DNA of 64,000 bases from NCBI GenBank assembly GCA_028023455.1, contig JAQFVV010006738.1, positions 248,456-312,455 of the forward strand, given 5' to 3'. Numbering within the stretch: position 1 is the stretch's first letter; each line of letters opens with the position of its first letter. Shown piece by piece: positions 62,450-64,000 of the stretch. The translations under genes were made by a program, and so were the position numbers. The DNA comes from Epiperipatus broadwayi. Taxonomy: Eukaryota; Onychophora; Udeonychophora; Euonychophora; Peripatidae. Under the pieces are notes generated by a model. That model worked only from the letters and a program-made list of their open reading frames with translations. It was not told the origin of the DNA and searched no databases.

Positions 62450-63210
62450 GAAGACATGATTATGAATTTGAAGAAATCTACAGGTTGGGGTGTAGGACTC
62501 CTACCCAAGTTTAATAGGGGAATAAGTTAATCTGAGACTAAAATATTTACGTGAGAGAGTGGTAATATTTTTTCAAATGAGTGGCATATAATCATTAAAA
62601 ATATGAATTTATTTAAAAAGGATGAGTTACATTTATTACAGAAATATATATATATTGTGTTAAATTATAATAAATTTTATTATCAATTAAATTTTAAAAA
62701 GATTCATGAAAGGAGATTAAAAAGCATTTATATTTAAAGATAAAATACAAAACAAAGTGGATGAATAGAATGGTGAAAGATGTAAAGATAAAAAAATATT
62801 TTTTAAAAGCTAATAGCTGGGAATAGTTTTACGAAAACAGTATTTAAAACAAAACTCAGAAGTATTAATATAAAACTTAGTCTTATGGATATGCAATGGG
62901 GATAAAGATTATATAGATAGAATTGGTAGGTGCTTTTATAGGACAAAAATTAGACTTGTTACAGAAGAGACACAATTGAGAGATGAAGAACTGCATCTTC
63001 ATAAATGTGATTGGAATGGATTAAATAGATGTAAGGGCAACAAAAAAGAGGGTATATGAGTTATTGTTAAAAAGGATATCTTAGAGAAAAAAATGTAAAG
63101 AGTATATGTAGATTAAATTGAAACTGGATATAAATAGAATATGGATATGTGGCATATATTTAGCTTTTGGAACAGGAAGAAGAATATAAAAGGATTTGGA
63201 AATGTAGTGT
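62450..63210 (+). pseudogene. Very decayed LINE fragment
   Basis: Around 62555-62725 the text reads SNEWHIIIKNMNLFKKDELH and, a little on, NYNKFYYQLNFKKIHERRLK, which fits the W..xII..LFKK...N..FYK..NKI..RL start of a LINE RT. Around 62930-63060, KIRLVTEETQLRDEELHLHK then CDWNGLNRCKGNKKEGI has the look of an apurinic endonuclease start. The order RT then endonuclease is unusual, so these are probably two fragments. Many stops. Confidence 0.3.
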
Positions 63211-64000
63211 GCCTAAAAATGAGTTGAGAAATAATTGCAAAAATTGAAAATAAGTGATATGAATGATCATATCAATGAAATTAATAGGGTGGAGAATATG
63301 AGTGGAACATCGTTAATAAGAATGAATAAAAAAAGTGGATTAAAAACTGAAAAATTAAGTAAACTAAATGATGGTCGAGATAGAATCTGAAGTATATTAT
63401 TATGTATTAGATCAAATTGAGCTGTAAAAAAAACTAGATGAAGGATGCAGAAGAAAATGGAAAATTTACTGTTTCATTGGATGCCATAAGTTTCTTCCAG
63501 AAATCGGAAGATGACTGAAATTGAATTTAAATCCTAATTTCCCCTAAAATGTACCTATGTATTTTGGGTGAGCACAAACAACTACCATAATACTAATAAG
63601 GAATATTATGATAATAGTAATGTGTGGTTACCTTGTTGTAGTTTTTGCTTTTTTATACCTTTCTCATCATTTCATTCTCTTCTTTTTTTCCCCAAACCAT
63701 CCCTTGTCCATCAACTTATTACCAGCATAGGTCAATGGGGCATGAGCCTCTATAATATACATATTAAATTTAAGTTACTTCTAGATAATGTTAATTTAAT
63801 AAACATAATAATCACATTTATTATACAAAAAATATTTACAATTGTAGTTTGTTGATGTTTCAATATACCTCCTATATGAGTTATTTTGATTTCATAAATT
63901 GCATTTCTCTTATTTCTATATCAGTTAATTTCAAACTGAGCTTCAACTATATGACTACTGTTTTTTTTATATTTCTTTTGTCTAATTAGTTTGCTCAATA
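63211..64000. other. No gene seen
   Basis: AT-rich to the end of the window. A 95-codon frame at 63568-63855 starts with a polar segment and ends in a hydrophobic one, but shows no family motif; treated as chance. Confidence 0.5.

Overview
This window looks like intergenic or intronic DNA from an animal, most likely an invertebrate. The composition is very AT-rich, with no operons, no bacterial-style gene packing and no recognisable host protein gene. Almost everything that can be named is the remains of transposable elements: apurinic-endonuclease LINEs, Penelope-like elements (PLEs) with a GIY-YIG domain, LTR remnants, a non-autonomous hAT element, tRNA-derived SINEs and many foldback (MITE-like) elements. 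I cannot place the species; the sequence alone does not separate, for example, flatworm, chelicerate, mollusc or cnidarian.

Layout. 1-5.4 kb: one long decayed LINE (called LINE-A here), with an ORF1 carrying a CCHC knuckle and a 138-bp in-frame tandem array, an endonuclease domain, an RT with YMDD, and a (TAA)n tail. 5.77-8.04 kb: a primer-binding-site-like motif next to a possible long LTR with TGTAACG/CGTTACA ends. 8.05-10.03 kb: foldback repeats and an element with long inverted termini. 12.8-16.5 kb: two PLE copies fused head to head, flanked on the left by an inverted pair of tail-like repeats. 16.5-26.3 kb: mostly featureless AT-rich DNA with a palindrome at 22.9 kb. 26.6-29.5 kb: a nearly full-length but dead RTE-like LINE; a 5'-truncated inverted copy lies at 51.6-53.15 kb. 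30-41.5 kb: three copies of one SINE family, two with clear and one with plausible target-site duplications, and a hAT element at 32.27-33.08 kb inserted in an interspersed repeat whose uninterrupted relative is at 41.0-41.36 kb. 43.6-46.2 kb: a gag-like decayed reading frame followed by a 1.58-kb tandem-plus-inverted palindrome between 13-bp direct repeats. 47.1-47.55 kb: a TATA box, three 25-bp tandem units and a splice-donor-like end, either an LTR leader or a first exon. 48.5-50.8 kb: two more PLE C-terminal fragments and two foldbacks. 55.4-57.7 kb: a second LTR-like block. 58.5-60.15 kb: a foldback, then a transposon with CCCTGAAAATAAG ends that contains a tRNA-headed repeat. 62.4-63.2 kb: a decayed LINE fragment.

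The elements are dead: every RT region carries frameshifts and stops, and two RT copies have lost an active-site aspartate. The most interesting thread is a recurring hairpin followed by GAAAC that resembles a degenerate hammerhead-ribozyme core. It occurs just after the GIY-YIG region of both PLE copies, inside the long-inverted-repeat elements at 9.6 and 22.9 kb, and in the tail of the tRNA-headed repeat at 59.8 kb. This suggests that PLE tails have been spread through several otherwise unrelated repeats. All calls come from reading the sequence by eye; no database search was possible.
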